From Sipunculus nudus (Eukaryota; Annelida; Sipuncula; Golfingiida; Sipunculidae): 64,000 bases of DNA. The DNA is taken from the NCBI GenBank assembly GCA_026874595.1, contig CM049316.1, forward strand, positions 53,077,676 through 53,141,675, in the 5' to 3' direction. The position numbers and the translations under genes are program-made. Shown piece by piece: positions 39,226 through 50,920 of the stretch. The notes beneath the pieces were generated by a model. The model saw nothing but the letters and a program-made list of their open reading frames with translations, did not search any database and had not been told where the DNA came from. Numbering within the stretch: the first letter of the stretch is position 1; every line of letters begins with the position of its first letter.

Positions 39226-40226
39226 GGTAGTTGCTGTTGTAGAGTTTTACACCAAACACCATTTGAAGTGCATGCGTTTAGATTTCTTTCATTGCAGCCT
39301 ATCAAAATACATGATTCTAAGCCTTGCGTTACCTGATGAGACGGCTTTGAGCCATTTAGCATAGACACAAGATATCTATGTCAAAATGAAATCTGTTTTC
39401 AGAGCGAGTTTGGATGTTGTTATTTGTAATGACATGCATCATGTGGCGTTTAGGACCTATAATGTTAACCACTTGGCAGAACACAGGCGTGTATGTGGCA
39501 CTCCCAGTTTTAAACCAAATGAATCACGCAGAATCAGCTTTCCGGATTTCAGAATTTATACAAATTAAAATCGGATTCAAACAAACACCGAAAGCTTGAG
39601 AATCTCTGAAGCTTTTTTATACAGGAAAAAATAGTTTATGTGTTGGTATTGTAAGAATGGACCCCATCACTTCACGGTTTGACGTGTTTTATTTCAGCAC
39701 CTCTGCTGGTCAAGAGCTGAATGACCCTTGGTCAGTTGTTTACGCAGGCTCACGCGCACCTGTCTGTCAGTGGTCGCGGGGCGTGTCCTGCAGATGTCGC
39801 AACAGATGACAACATGCCGGACCCTGGCGGAAACACGACCGTGCCACATGCCGCCGCCTTGTCCAGTCTCCTGCTGACCGCTCGAAATTAGCTGACGGTT
39901 CCGCGCTGACCAAGAAAATTATACTCCCTCTGGCGATCATTTATCAAGCCGGTGTGGACGGACAGTGTCATAGAAAGAAAATAACGTACCTGTTTGAGCC
40001 GGGGGGCGTGCGCGAGCGATTAAATAGCAGATGTAGATACTGCGTATGTCTGATCAGGTCAGATCTGGTCAATATCATACACAGATATAGCACAATGACA
40101 GTATATGATCACCAGCTAATTCTATTTTTGGTCCCATGTCTCTCCAGATAACGAAGAAAATGCGTTATGTCCAATTTATATACCAAAATGAGCACACTTG
40201 AAGACAACCACAATCATTTTTGCCCG
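39224..40226. promoter_or_regulatory. Spacer with candidate regulatory block at 39680-40100
   Basis: The block is single-copy and G+C-rich, with GCGATCATTTATC at 39933-39945 (shared with the 28.9-kb block), ATGACCCTTGGTC and CACCTGTCTGTCAG. Two short overlapping ATG frames at 39386-39599 are not convincing. Confidence 0.3.
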
Positions 40227-40573
40227 ATACTGACTTGTTTAAAGTTAGCCTAGCTGGAATTATACTGACTTGTTTAAAGTTAGCCTATAGCTGGAATTAT
40301 ACTGACTTGTTTAAAGTTAGCCTAGCTGGAATTATACTGACTTGTTTAAAGTTAGCCTAGCTGGAATTATACTGATTTGTTTAAAGTTAGCCTAGCTGGA
40401 ATTATACGGACTTGTTTAAAGTTAGCCTAGCTGGAATTATACTGACTTGTTTAAAGTTAGCTCAAATTATACTGACTTCTTTAAAGTTAGCCTAGCTGGA
40501 ATTATACTGACTTGTTAAATGTAAGCCTAGCTGGAATTATAATGATTTTTAAAGTTAACCTGGCTAGAATTAT
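40227..40573. repeat. Minisatellite, 35-bp unit (about 10 copies)
   Basis: The unit begins ATACTGACTTGTTTAAAGTT and ends AGCCTAGCTGGAATT. Most copies are identical or differ by one base. One copy lacks CCTAGCTGG and the last ones are eroded. Confidence 0.96.
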
Positions 40574-41047
40574 GTATAAAATGTAGTCTCAGGCGCGCTT
40601 TAAACAACGCGTTTTCTCATGGTGGCTGTGTGTGTTTTCATGATATTTAAATAAAGTAAATATCATTTGAAGTATAAACCTGAAACTCACGTGCATTCGT
40701 ATTGTTTGGCTTGAATTTTAAATTACTTTAATTTTACTACACCTCTAGCTGTGATAAAATTTTTATGTAGATGTTATGCTTTTGCACAACTTGCTGAGCT
40801 TATTAGATTGTTATCGAAAAGTATTTCGTCAGTCTCATTATCTAACACAGAAGCTAGAGCAAAAGTAATGTATTATCTTCGTGTATATACCTGTATATAT
40901 ATATGGCTTGTTTGTGATTTATACAGTATAATAATATACGTCAGATCGTGTCACGGATCGCACTCGGTGCAAATTTATATACACATTTTGTACACGTGTA
41001 TATGTATGTGTGTATATGTATCTTAATGGCATTGAATATAAAGGATA

Positions 41048-41050
<3 letters not shown>
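40574..41050. other. AT-rich spacer
   Basis: No gene recognised. Confidence 0.45.
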
Positions 41051-41093
<43 letters not shown>

Positions 41094-41286
41094 TTACAAC
41101 GAGATGTTCAGTTACACATTAACACGTGTTTTCATGCTGCCGCAATCATCAGATGTCTGATGATTGCGGCAGCATGAAAACACGTGTTAATGTGTAACTG
41201 AACATTTTCGTTGTAAATTCTGTGTATCAGCTCTTAGCATCAGGCTAATGGAGCACTGTTAGATTCGTTCTGCACCTATATGCTTC

Positions 41287-41360
<74 letters not shown>
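41051..41360. repeat. 137-bp near-perfect palindrome between two (AT)n tracts
   Basis: AT repeats at 41051-41086 end exactly where the palindrome begins. The left arm is 41087-41153 and the right arm 41156-41223, with a 2-nt centre (TG). Over about 67 bp they differ only where CGAGATG faces CGAAAATG. A second AT tract is at 41292-41360. It would extrude as a cruciform or be transcribed as a long hairpin. It could be a foldback element, an inverted duplication or an assembly artefact. Confidence 0.9.
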
Positions 41361-41363
<3 letters not shown>

Positions 41364-41640
41364 AGTGTATATATATTATATATATGTATATTCAGATTCT
41401 TTCAAAATGAATATGGCCTCTTTCATGTGGTATTATATCTTCATATATTTAAACGTATATTTATCTATATGGAACCATATGAGCATTGCTATCATGTCGT
41501 CGTATACAGCACATACAGTTAATATTCCGTACTATTCATTTCAATAAACCCTCATTTAAGAGCAATATTTAGTCACCATATCTCTAGCAACGAGAGGGTG
41601 GTCACGATATCAGGATAAGGCCAAACGGTCACTGATAACA
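41361..41640. other. AT-rich spacer
   Basis: No gene recognised. Confidence 0.4.
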
Positions 41641-42290
41641 GATAGGTAAGTGGAGTGTTAAGAGCGTGGGACAGGACGTTTAAAGGCGGCAGCTGACCAT
41701 GTCACAGGGCTGTCCGGCAGCAAGTTGACACGGCCCTGACGTGTTGGACACCATGTCACACGAACCTATGACAAGTGCGGCAGGATCACAGTAACGGGCC
41801 GCTTATATCAAAGACACCCCGTTGGTCTGTAACACTGAAAAAGTCGAAACACTGCAGATAGTGCGGCCGGATATCTCTCAAAGTCTGACTTAGTCCCCGG
41901 CAATGGTTCCCCAGGCCTGTCATCCACATTGTCTCAACATCACTCTCAGATAACGACTGCTTTCATCTCTCCCGCGCCTCCACAAACAATTATCCCGTGG
42001 TCATGTTCAATATTTCAGATGTCACTAGCAGCAGCTAAAATTAGCCGCGGTAGAGTCCAGCAAGGCCTCGACATAAGGCTGTATTTGCCAATTCCGGCCG
42101 GGCCTCTCCGTTACCCGGTACAACATCTCTGGGGAAAGACACGGCCTATCGCTGTACCACACGTTGTGCCGCGCAGACAGTGCAATGTACTTATAATCAT
42201 AGAGCCCCAATGGACTGTACCGTTATACCTTTGTCGTAATAGGATTCTAACGGCTGAATATTTTAGTACTCATTAGGTTTAATACTTTTA
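41640..42290. promoter_or_regulatory. Candidate regulatory block
   Basis: About 600 bp of G+C-richer, single-copy sequence with AAACAATTATCCC, CAGATAACGACT and CTAAAATTAGCCGCGG. The plus frame 41929-42276 (115 codons) starts at a non-ATG codon and shows no domain. I consider it noncoding. Confidence 0.35.
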
Positions 42291-43160
42291 TATATTAAGA
42301 CATGACATTTACACGTTTCTATAGATAGGATTTGCCTGCTTGAAATCAACTATAATACGAACGTTAAATCATATTCGGGGTTTTAAAGTATAATTAATCA
42401 TCTATACGATTATTTTGTATATAAGTCTCGCTTTGATGGACCGTTTTCTTTTTTATTTTATTTTTATTTCTTAACAAAATACTTAGCGAAAGCACTCTTT
42501 GAGGTCTTTATATTTATAGTCATGCATTGTGTTTGTAATGTGCCTTCAAAACCGATTGTGCCAGAGTAAAAATTTACCTCAGACATAAAAACAACGTCCT
42601 CTCGGTACGGTTATATTATTTTATGTTTTTATATTTTGATGTACATCTTTATTAATCCATTGAAGTGATGAAAATGATGTTACACTAATAACATGTAAGC
42701 AATAAATTACAAAAAAAAAATACATATAGATGCTTTATATGATTTTGTATGCATTCGTCAGTACATGTATATACTACTTGTATTTTTATGCCTGTCATTA
42801 TATTCATCCACAAAACAGACTTTTGGAGGCCAACTTCGTGTCTAATAAACCATAACAAAAACTGTATCTCACGAAATGGTCTGGGGCGGCCGTGACTTTA
42901 GATTTCATAGTTCCAGTTTCTATATATACATTGAAACAAAACTTAATCTGACATTATAACAACACCCTGCAAGAAATAAATGTGTTGTTGAACGTCGGGT
43001 ATCAGCAGAATATTAGATTAACATCTAAACATGAAATATTACATTGAATACTCTGGATTTGATGTGACATTTTATAGCATTTAGATATACATCTCTGTCT
43101 CCTCGAATTGTTTCCTTTTTTTTGTAAACATTATTTTCGAAGTCATTTTTGATAGAAGTC

Positions 43161-43164
<4 letters not shown>
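42291..43164. other. AT-rich spacer
   Basis: No gene recognised. Confidence 0.45.

Positions 43165-43206
<42 letters not shown>
43165..43206. repeat. (AT)n microsatellite
   Basis: About 42 bp of uninterrupted AT. Confidence 0.97.
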
Positions 43207-43210
<4 letters not shown>

Positions 43211-44220
43211 GATCCTCATGAGGTGAAACACCAATAGAAGCAGTCTTGAGTTTTTTTTGTTTTTTTTTTAAGAATTGTATTCAAGTTTTAAGAATTTTTT
43301 AGATGCCAGTGACGTAACAATACTCATGTTTGCCATATTTCGACAGGTTAATGATAACAGAGTCATACTTTGATTGATTTTGTCCAATAAAATATTGGTT
43401 ATTGTGAGAAAGCAAGCTATAATCAAGTTGACTGTTGCTAGTTTCCAAGCGGCCCACAGGGTGACGCCACCAGATGGACAAGTCCGACTCTCTCATTCGG
43501 GTCTAACTTGTCTAAATCAAAAGACCTCTCAACTCTGATTTTATACAAGACTTCTTCAGCCTGTGGATCGACTCCTTCATTATATTTATTTTATTACTAC
43601 ATTTTCCCAATAGATTGGCACTATTTACAAAATGGAAGCATGATAAGGATACATGACTAAAGATGTCAGGCACTGTTCACGTAATTTGATATTTACTCGA
43701 CTCTTTAAATATGAATATTGTTTGTCTAGTTTAGAATAATATATACAGCTTGATTTACCCTTTCATGACATGTAACAGGGCTTTTAACTGTATGGGATTG
43801 TGGGGGGGGGGGGAGGGGGGGGGGGGGGCTTTGATTGGCAACAAAGCGGATGCGAGACCAGAGGTGTGAGGTGGGATTCTTTTGTAAATATGACCTTAAA
43901 CATTTCTTCTGAAAGTAGTTTGTGACGTTTTTTTTTAATTAAAGTTTTGCATGCCAAGTTGTATGTTGTCATCTTACAACCATCCAAATTAAACCTAAGT
44001 TTATGATAAAAATGCACAATAATTAGTTTTAAGGCCTATTATTATTATCATAATTATTTTTTTATTAATTATAAGTAATAATTTTTTTATTAATATTATT
44101 ATTGATAATACCTTTAAGGGTAAATTATTAGAGTTATTACCAGCATGTTAACATAATTTTATTTGTCAGTCAAACAAGTCAATTATATTTGATATTATTA
44201 TTATTATTATTATTATTATA

Positions 44221-44255
<35 letters not shown>

Positions 44256-44605
44256 AAGTAGTAATAATTGTGGCAATAGGAACTGTGGTATATAAGAAGA
44301 TAATATCGTAATCAAAAGATAATATGAAAACTGCATAATATTTATATGCTCTATACAAATATAGAAATATATATATGTACTTCTGATATAAATATTTTAT
44401 ATATATTTCTTAGATAATTATCAAAATTTCCTTTTCAAAAGCTTTCACAATTTTCATTAAAAAAGACAAGTGTATATGGCATGTACTAGTCTTGTCTAAA
44501 GGACAAATCGGACCGAGTGCTCGCCCCGCCCCTTGCTCCAAAGTCAATCTGTATAATATTTATATTTTACTCTATAAATTTATTAATACCGGTATCCCTT
44601 TTATT

Positions 44606-44646
<41 letters not shown>

Positions 44647-44660
44647 ATATATATATAAAT
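43207..44660. other. AT-rich sequence with G-run, (ATT)n and (AT)n tracts
   Basis: A 27-bp G-rich run at 43802-43828 (potential quadruplex or assembly weak spot), ATT repeats at about 44193-44252, and AT repeats at about 44609-44658. GGGTGACGCCACCAGATGG is at about 43459. No gene. Confidence 0.6.
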
Positions 44661-44869
44661 TGGGGGCAGTGCGTGTGTCTGTGTGTGATTGTGTGTTCGT
44701 CTGTTGTAAAGCAAAATTGTGTATAAACAACAAAGATCAATATACTTTTGCTTAATTGGTTTTTTTTTTTTGGTAAGATCTAACCGCTTATCTTATTTTG
44801 GTCAGTCAATTTGATATTAAAGAAAAGGCAGTGATCATTTATTCACATGGACATTAAATGTGACACATG

Positions 44870-45540
44870 AGAGACAGGAGTCATCATTGCCTCATGAATA
44901 TTCATCCTCCGGCTTATCAGTTAGCCACGCCCCCTGAACCCAAGTCCGATCTGTCGGCAAGTGCTGATATGATTGACAGGAGTGCCGTCGTTATCCATCA
45001 GTTTACAATCTTGGTTATCACGTCAGGCTGAAGGGGTGTGTCACTGTGAGCTCATAGCTGGGCTGTTTATGGCAGTGTTAATCCGTATTCGATGTAGCTT
45101 ATCACAGTGGTAGGGTTTAATACCCAGCTGTTATCAGGTCATACTCTCTCAGCTCTGATATGGATAAAGAACTGATCAAACATCAGGGAGTGGTGCCCCG
45201 GGTCCCTCTACTTGCTCTGAGAAAACCCGATCTGCGGTAATCACTCAAATACTGCGTCGTCAGACGCGTTGCCATGGGCCGCGCGGGCTCTAAGTAACAC
45301 TGACCATCTAATCAGACGAACAAGCCGATTGACACAATCTTATTGCGGGCTCCCGCCTGAAATAGCTTGTATGACATGTTACAACGATTATATCCATGTC
45401 TAATAATCTCTGCCATAGAGATTAAGTGCTTACTGCAGGGAAATTTATCAAACTGCTGCTACCGTGCTCACCCAAACATCATGACCCTGCATCCACATGT
45501 TGTCTGTACAACCAGACGTGCAAGATAAAGCGGGGGACAG
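44870..45540. promoter_or_regulatory. GATA-rich candidate enhancer
   Basis: Six GATA-type motifs lie within 257 bp: CTTATCAG 44913, GTTATCC 44990, GTTATCAC 45014, CTTATCAC 45098, GTTATCAG 45130 and GGATAAAG 45162. The palindrome ATGAATATTCAT (44894-44905) is POU-like. TGATTGACAG (44970-44979) is an exact PBX/MEIS-PREP type site. TTTATGG (45066-45072) is Cdx/Hox-like. The block is G+C-richer and has no long frame. Enhancer function is inferred. Confidence 0.45.
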
Positions 45541-46188
45541 GGGTCAACTACAGACCATCACGCAGTTTATTTCTCAAAATATCAGGTAGAATTTGTTTGT
45601 AGTATTTGCCTGTTCCTATAACCGGTTTGGTTGAGATATATTTATTAAACATGAATTTAAAATAGCCATGAGGTTGATAAAATGTTTTCATGGAAAACAA
45701 AGATACCACCCCATATACAATACAATTCACGTATACTGTTCGTCTGCTTGTGTATGTTTGACTGTTTATGTCTGCCAGTATTGCTCGTTTGTCTGCCTCC
45801 TTATCACACACACACACACACACACACAGAGTTATCATATAATAAATGTTGTAACCATTATATACCTCTGCCAAAACAAATTCGTTTTCTATACAATTTC
45901 TTGTGTGTGTGATCACTAAGACCAATGAACAGTTCTATAAATATCCAACCAAATCATTGTATACATGGTATACATGGTGAAATTACACCACTGTGATTTG
46001 TTCATTTCAGTTTCAATACCAACTTCAGCTCATAATACACAGAGAGGGAGGGGGGGGGGGGGGAATTATCATCAACACAATCACTCATGTTAAAAGGGAA
46101 TTTAATGCATCTTTCCATATACTTGACTTCACGTTAGCTTCCATGTTCTGTCATCCAGTACGACCACCAATCCAAAACATCAAGTGGG
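45541..46188. other. Spacer with (CA)n and G-run
   Basis: CA repeats at 45807-45829; G-rich run at about 46043-46064. Frames across it are artefacts of these tracts. Confidence 0.55.
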
Positions 46189-46690
46189 AGGTTTCGGAAG
46201 AATGTAGGACGTTTTGGACATGGATGTTCCGGACTAGGACGTTTCGGACATGGATGTTCCGGACTAGGACGTTTCGGACATGGATGTTCCGGACTATAAC
46301 GTTTCGGACATGGATGTTCCGGACTAGGACGTTTCGGACACGGACGGTCCGGACTAGGATGTTTCGGACAGGCTTTTTTGCAACAGAAGACGTTTCGGAC
46401 AGATCAATATTATTACTAGAAAATGACCCTTTTGTTGTTATAATTTTTAGTGGTTCAATATACCCATATGTACTCCATATTTTGGAGGCAAATGAATATT
46501 ATATCATTAAACATATGGGTACATTGAACCACTAAAAATTATAACAACAAAAGGTAATTTTTCTGGTAATAAAATTGATCTGTCCGAATAGTCCTCCCTT
46601 GCAAAAAAGCCTGTCCGAAAGGTCCTAGTCCGGACCGTCCGTGTCCGGATCGTCTGTGTCCGAAAGGTCCGTCCAACGTTTCGGAAACCT
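46189..46690. mobile_element. Foldback element with a one-sided 30-bp minisatellite
   Basis: The inner stems, 46428-46470 and 46512-46554, are 43 bp with one mismatch, around a 41-nt loop. The homology continues outward imperfectly: CTTTTTTGCAA, CTGTCCGAA/TTCGGACAG and GTCCGGAC are on both sides, ending at AGGTTTCGGAA (46189) and its inverted form TTCGGAAACCT (46680-46690). The left arm holds about five extra copies of a 30-bp unit (GTTTCGGACATGGATGTTCC plus GGACTAGGAC), whereas the right arm has about two. No transposase is present. The 180-codon frame 45993-46535 with RTWMFRTRTF repeats is a by-product. Confidence 0.7.
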
Positions 46691-48278
46691 ACTGTCAGCG
46701 GAAAGATAGCTTATAACTGTCACCAATGTTCACACGTGGCTTATTGGGTCCATTTTCGATTTGTAGTTTAATCTTCATTTTTCCAACACAGCAACACAGC
46801 GTTCTGTTTACGTTACATGCATTCAGTTTAGTCCCAAATATTGACATGCTGGGGGTGGCCAAACATCAGAGACCAGTACGTATATGAAGTCTGGAAGTAT
46901 GACAGCTCTGTTAGTGTATTATTACCACCATAAAGCCATAAGAAATAACTTAAATAGCATATAAGAAACAAAGTATACTTTATGCTAATCTATGAGATTA
47001 CCCAGTGGCGGTGTCACATGTTGACGGTTTAACATCGTTAACATCGAACGGCAACTTAAATCATTTTAAATATTTGGCGAACTACCTCCCGCTGCGCCTA
47101 CAAGATAAGATAAATCAGCTTTTTTTAAAGTTGCTGGAACAAGCTATTTTAGGCGAAGAGGGGTATATGAAGGTGACATGAGTGCGGTTTTGATAAAGAT
47201 CGCATACTTGCTTGGACCTAGTTTTCTCGCCGCAGGGGGCACCCGATGTCAGAGCCCTCTTATCAATGCGGTACGCATCACATGCTCAGCGTGTCGTAGC
47301 CCGATGTTGTCAGCCAGTCATATAAAACAGAGAAATTACATTCTTAGGTGTACATTTAAATCGTGTCCCCCTCGGGCTCTGGATGTGTGTTGATAAACTT
47401 TAGTAAAAAAAAAAACATCTATTTGAAGACACAGTAAACAAATTTGAACAATTTTTAGATGCGGAACATGCGGAATTGATTGGGTTCTAGTATAGGTTTA
47501 TCACTGGCCACCTGTGCGTAGTCTCATCCTTGTACCAAGGCAAGTTCTAGAAATGACCATTGTGGCAGGAATAAGAGGCTTGAAAGAAGATTTAGCCCGC
47601 AGCCTGAGCGACGTTTGTCTGTGGTGGGAATGGCAGGCCGTCTACCTTCCAAACTGTGGACAACAAAAGTATGCAGTTTTATTCAGGGTATATTAGAAGA
47701 TCAAAATGTTATATATTATGGAAAGTACAAACATATGATCGTCATGGAAATCGCGTATCGTAAAATAGACCCTGTGATCCATGGGCAAAGTGGAAGTACG
47801 AAAAGCTTACCGACCGCCATCTAGCGACAGGTCGACGAACTAATTTGAAAATTTATTAAACATAAACAGCATTTTCATCCAACTTTTTTTTCAAATCGAG
47901 CCTTACTACCTTGATCTGTCCATGATCCTAGATACTTCTTAACTGGTTGTCATTTTATCCCTTTTTTTTCTGCAAAGTTCAATAATTTTATAAGAAAACA
48001 CTGGTTCTATGTAGACATGTGCTGTCATCTGTGAACTGAAGTGTGAACTTAACCAACCAAACTGCTGGTGCAGACACACATTGGTCACGGAGTCAGCAGT
48101 TCACGATCACAGACTCTTGTTGTTTTTTTTAGGGGGGCATAGCAAGTAATCCATCTAAGCCTTGACTAATCGGTACCTTCCCTCAGTGGCTTTATCTTCA
48201 CATGATATTCAGTAAACGGTACGATACACCTTTAAAGAAAATATCAGCCACTGAAGCTACCTTTTGGTTTACATAAAC
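46691..48278. other. Spacer with G+C-richer patches and a CTCF-like motif
   Basis: Patches at 47030-47400 and 47480-47690 are single-copy. Small frames (47178-47393; 47514-47696, starting at GTG) show no domain. On minus, TCGCTAGATGGCGG at 47814-47827 matches 12 of 14 positions of the CTCF consensus CCASYAGRKGGCRS, 450 bp before the 33-bp satellite. Confidence 0.4.
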
Positions 48279-50920
48279 CTTGCTATTGTGAATGACCAGC
48301 CGTTCTCAGACATTGCTATTGTGAATGACCAGCCGTACTCAGACATTGCTATTGTGAATGACCAGCCGTACTCAGACATTGCTATTGTGAATGACCAGCC
48401 GTACTCAGACATTGCTATTGTGAATGACCAGCCGTACTCAGACATTGCTATTGTGAATGACCAGCCGTTCTCAGACATTGCTATTGTGAATGACCAGCCG
48501 TACTCAGACCTTGCTATTGTGAATGACCAGCCGTACTCAGACATTGCTATTGTGAATGACCAGCCGTACTCAGACCTTGCTATTGTGAATGACCAGCCGT
48601 ACTCAGACATTGCTATTGTGAATGACCAGCCGTACTCAGACCTTGCTATTGTGAATGACCAGCCGTACTCAGACCTTGCTATTGTGAATGACCAGCCGTA
48701 CTCAGACCTTGCTATTGTGAATGACCAGCCGTACTCAGACATTGCTATTGTGAATGACCAGCCGTTCTCAGACATTGCTATTGTGAATGACCAGCCGTAC
48801 TCAGACATTGCTATTGTGAATGACCAGCCGTTCTCAGACATTGCTATTGTGAATGACCAGCCGTACTCAGACATTGCTATTGTGAATGACCAGCCGTTCT
48901 CAGACATTGCTATTGTGAATGACCAGCCGTACTCAGACATTGCTATTGTGAATGACCAGCCGTTCTCAGACCTTGCTATTGTGAATGACCAGCCGTACTC
49001 AGACATTGCTATTGTGAATGACCAGCCGTTCTCAGACATTGCTATTGTGAATGACCAGCCGTACTCAGACATTGCTATTGTGAATGACCAGCCGTACTCA
49101 GACATTGCTATTGTGAATGACCAGCCGTTCTCAGACATTGCTATTGTGAATGACCAGCCGTACTCAGACATTGCTATTGTGAATGACCAGCCGTTCTCAG
49201 ACATTGCTATTGTGAATGACCAGCCGTACTCAGACATTGCTATTGTGAATGACCAGCCGTTCTCAGACCTTGCTATTGTGAATGACCAGCCGTACTCAGA
49301 CCTTGCTATTGTGAATGACCAGCCGTACTCAGACATTGCTATTGTGAATGACCAGCCGTACTCAGACATTGCTATTGTGAATGACCAGCCGTACTCAAAC
49401 CTTGCTATTGTGAATGACCAGCCGTACTCAGACATTGCTATTGTGAATGACCAGCCGTACTCAGACATTGCTATTGTGAATGACCAGCCGTACTCAGACA
49501 TTGCTATTGTGAATGACCAGCCGTACTCAGACATTGCTATTGTGAATGACCAGCCGTTCTCAGACATTGCTATTGTGAATGACCAGCCGTACTCAGACAT
49601 TGCTATTGTGAATGACCAGCCGTACTCAGACATTGCTATTGTGAATGACCAGCCGTTCTCAGACCTTGCTATTGTGAATGACCAGCCGTACTCAGACATT
49701 GCTATTGTGAATGACCAGCCGTTCTCAGACCTTGCTATTGTGAATGACCAGCCGTTCTCAGACATTGCTATTGTGAATGACCAGCCGTTCTCAGACCTTG
49801 CTATTGTGAATGACCAGCCGTACTCAGACATTGCTATTGTGAATGACCAGCCGTTCTCAGACATTGCTATTGTGAATGACCAGCCGTACTCAGACATTGC
49901 TATTGTGAATGACCAGCCGTTCTCAGACCTTGCTATTGTGAATGACCAGCCGTACTCAGACATTGCTATTGTGAATGACCAGCCGTTCTCAGACATTGCT
50001 ATTGTGAATGACCAGCCGTACTCAGACATTGCTATTGTGAATGACCAGCCGTACTCAGACATTGCTATTGTGAATGACCAGCCGTACTCAGACCTTGCTA
50101 TTGTGAATGACCAGCCGTACTCAGACATTGCTATTGTGAATGACCAGCCGTACTCAGACATTGCTATTGTGAATGACCAGCCGTACTCAAACCTTGCTAT
50201 TGTGAATGACCAGCCGTACTCAGACATTGCTATTGTGAATGACCAGCCGTACTCAGACATTGCTATTGTGAATGACCAGCCGTACTCAGACATTGCTATT
50301 GTGAATGACCAGCCGTACTCAGACATTGCTATTGTGAATGACCAGCCGTTCTCAGACATTGCTATTGTGAATGACCAGCCGTACTCAGACATTGCTATTG
50401 TGAATGACCAGCCGTACTCAGACATTGCTATTGTGAATGACCAGCCGTTCTCAGACCTTGCTATTGTGAATGACCAGCCGTACTCAGACATTGCTATTGT
50501 GAATGACCAGCCGTTCTCAGACATTGCTATTGTGAATGACCAGCCGTTCTCAGACCTTGCTATTGTGAATGACCAGCCGTACTCAGACATTGCTATTGTG
50601 AATGACCAGCCGTTCTCAGACATTGCTATTGTGAATGACCAGCCGTACTCAGACATTGCTATTGTGAATGACCAGCCGTTCTCAGACATTGCTATTGTGA
50701 ATGACCAGCCGTACTCAGACATTGCTATTGTGAATGACCAGCCGTTCTCAGACCTTGCTATTGTGAATGACCAGCCGTACTCAGACATTGCTATTGTGAA
50801 TGACCAGCCGTTCTCAGACATTGCTATTGTGAATGACCAGCCGTACTCAGACATTGCTATTGTGAATGACCAGCCGTACTCAGACATTGCTATTGTGAAT
50901 GACCAGCCGTACTCAGACAT
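48269..50920 (-). CDS. Repeat-only 883-codon ORF across the satellite
   Basis: ATG to TAA frame made wholly of 11-residue repeats (MSEYGWSFTIA, with Tyr/Asn and Met/Arg variants). The plus strand has an 893-codon frame (48264-50945, TTG start, no internal ATG). Perfect phase over 81 units follows automatically from 33 being divisible by three with no indels, so openness is weak evidence of coding. There is no unique N- or C-terminal sequence, signal peptide or flanking exon. The lack of indels and the fact that the two main variants change the residue are the only hints of protein-level relevance. Confidence 0.12.
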   Translation of the reverse strand: MSEYGWSFTIAMSEYGWSFTIAMSEYGWSFTIAMSENGWSFTIAMSEYGWSFTIARSENGWSFTIAMSEYGWSFTIAMSENGWSFTIAMSEYGWSFTIAMSENGWSFTIAMSEYGWSFTIARSENGWSFTIAMSENGWSFTIAMSEYGWSFTIARSENGWSFTIAMSEYGWSFTIAMSEYGWSFTIAMSENGWSFTIAMSEYGWSFTIAMSEYGWSFTIAMSEYGWSFTIAMSEYGWSFTIARFEYGWSFTIAMSEYGWSFTIAMSEYGWSFTIARSEYGWSFTIAMSEYGWSFTIAMSEYGWSFTIAMSENGWSFTIAMSEYGWSFTIARSENGWSFTIAMSEYGWSFTIAMSENGWSFTIAMSEYGWSFTIARSENGWSFTIAMSENGWSFTIARSENGWSFTIAMSEYGWSFTIARSENGWSFTIAMSEYGWSFTIAMSEYGWSFTIAMSENGWSFTIAMSEYGWSFTIAMSEYGWSFTIAMSEYGWSFTIAMSEYGWSFTIARFEYGWSFTIAMSEYGWSFTIAMSEYGWSFTIARSEYGWSFTIARSENGWSFTIAMSEYGWSFTIAMSENGWSFTIAMSEYGWSFTIAMSENGWSFTIAMSEYGWSFTIAMSEYGWSFTIAMSENGWSFTIAMSEYGWSFTIARSENGWSFTIAMSEYGWSFTIAMSENGWSFTIAMSEYGWSFTIAMSENGWSFTIAMSEYGWSFTIAMSENGWSFTIAMSEYGWSFTIARSEYGWSFTIARSEYGWSFTIARSEYGWSFTIAMSEYGWSFTIARSEYGWSFTIAMSEYGWSFTIARSEYGWSFTIAMSENGWSFTIAMSEYGWSFTIAMSEYGWSFTIAMSEYGWSFTIAMSEYGWSFTIAMSENGWSFTIARFM

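Noticed and set aside
41929-42276. 115-codon plus frame
   Set aside because: Non-ATG start, no domain, and located in a regulatory-like block.
45993-46535. 180-codon frame with RTWMFRTRTF repeats
   Set aside because: It runs through a G-run, the 30-bp minisatellite and the foldback stem; no unique coding part.
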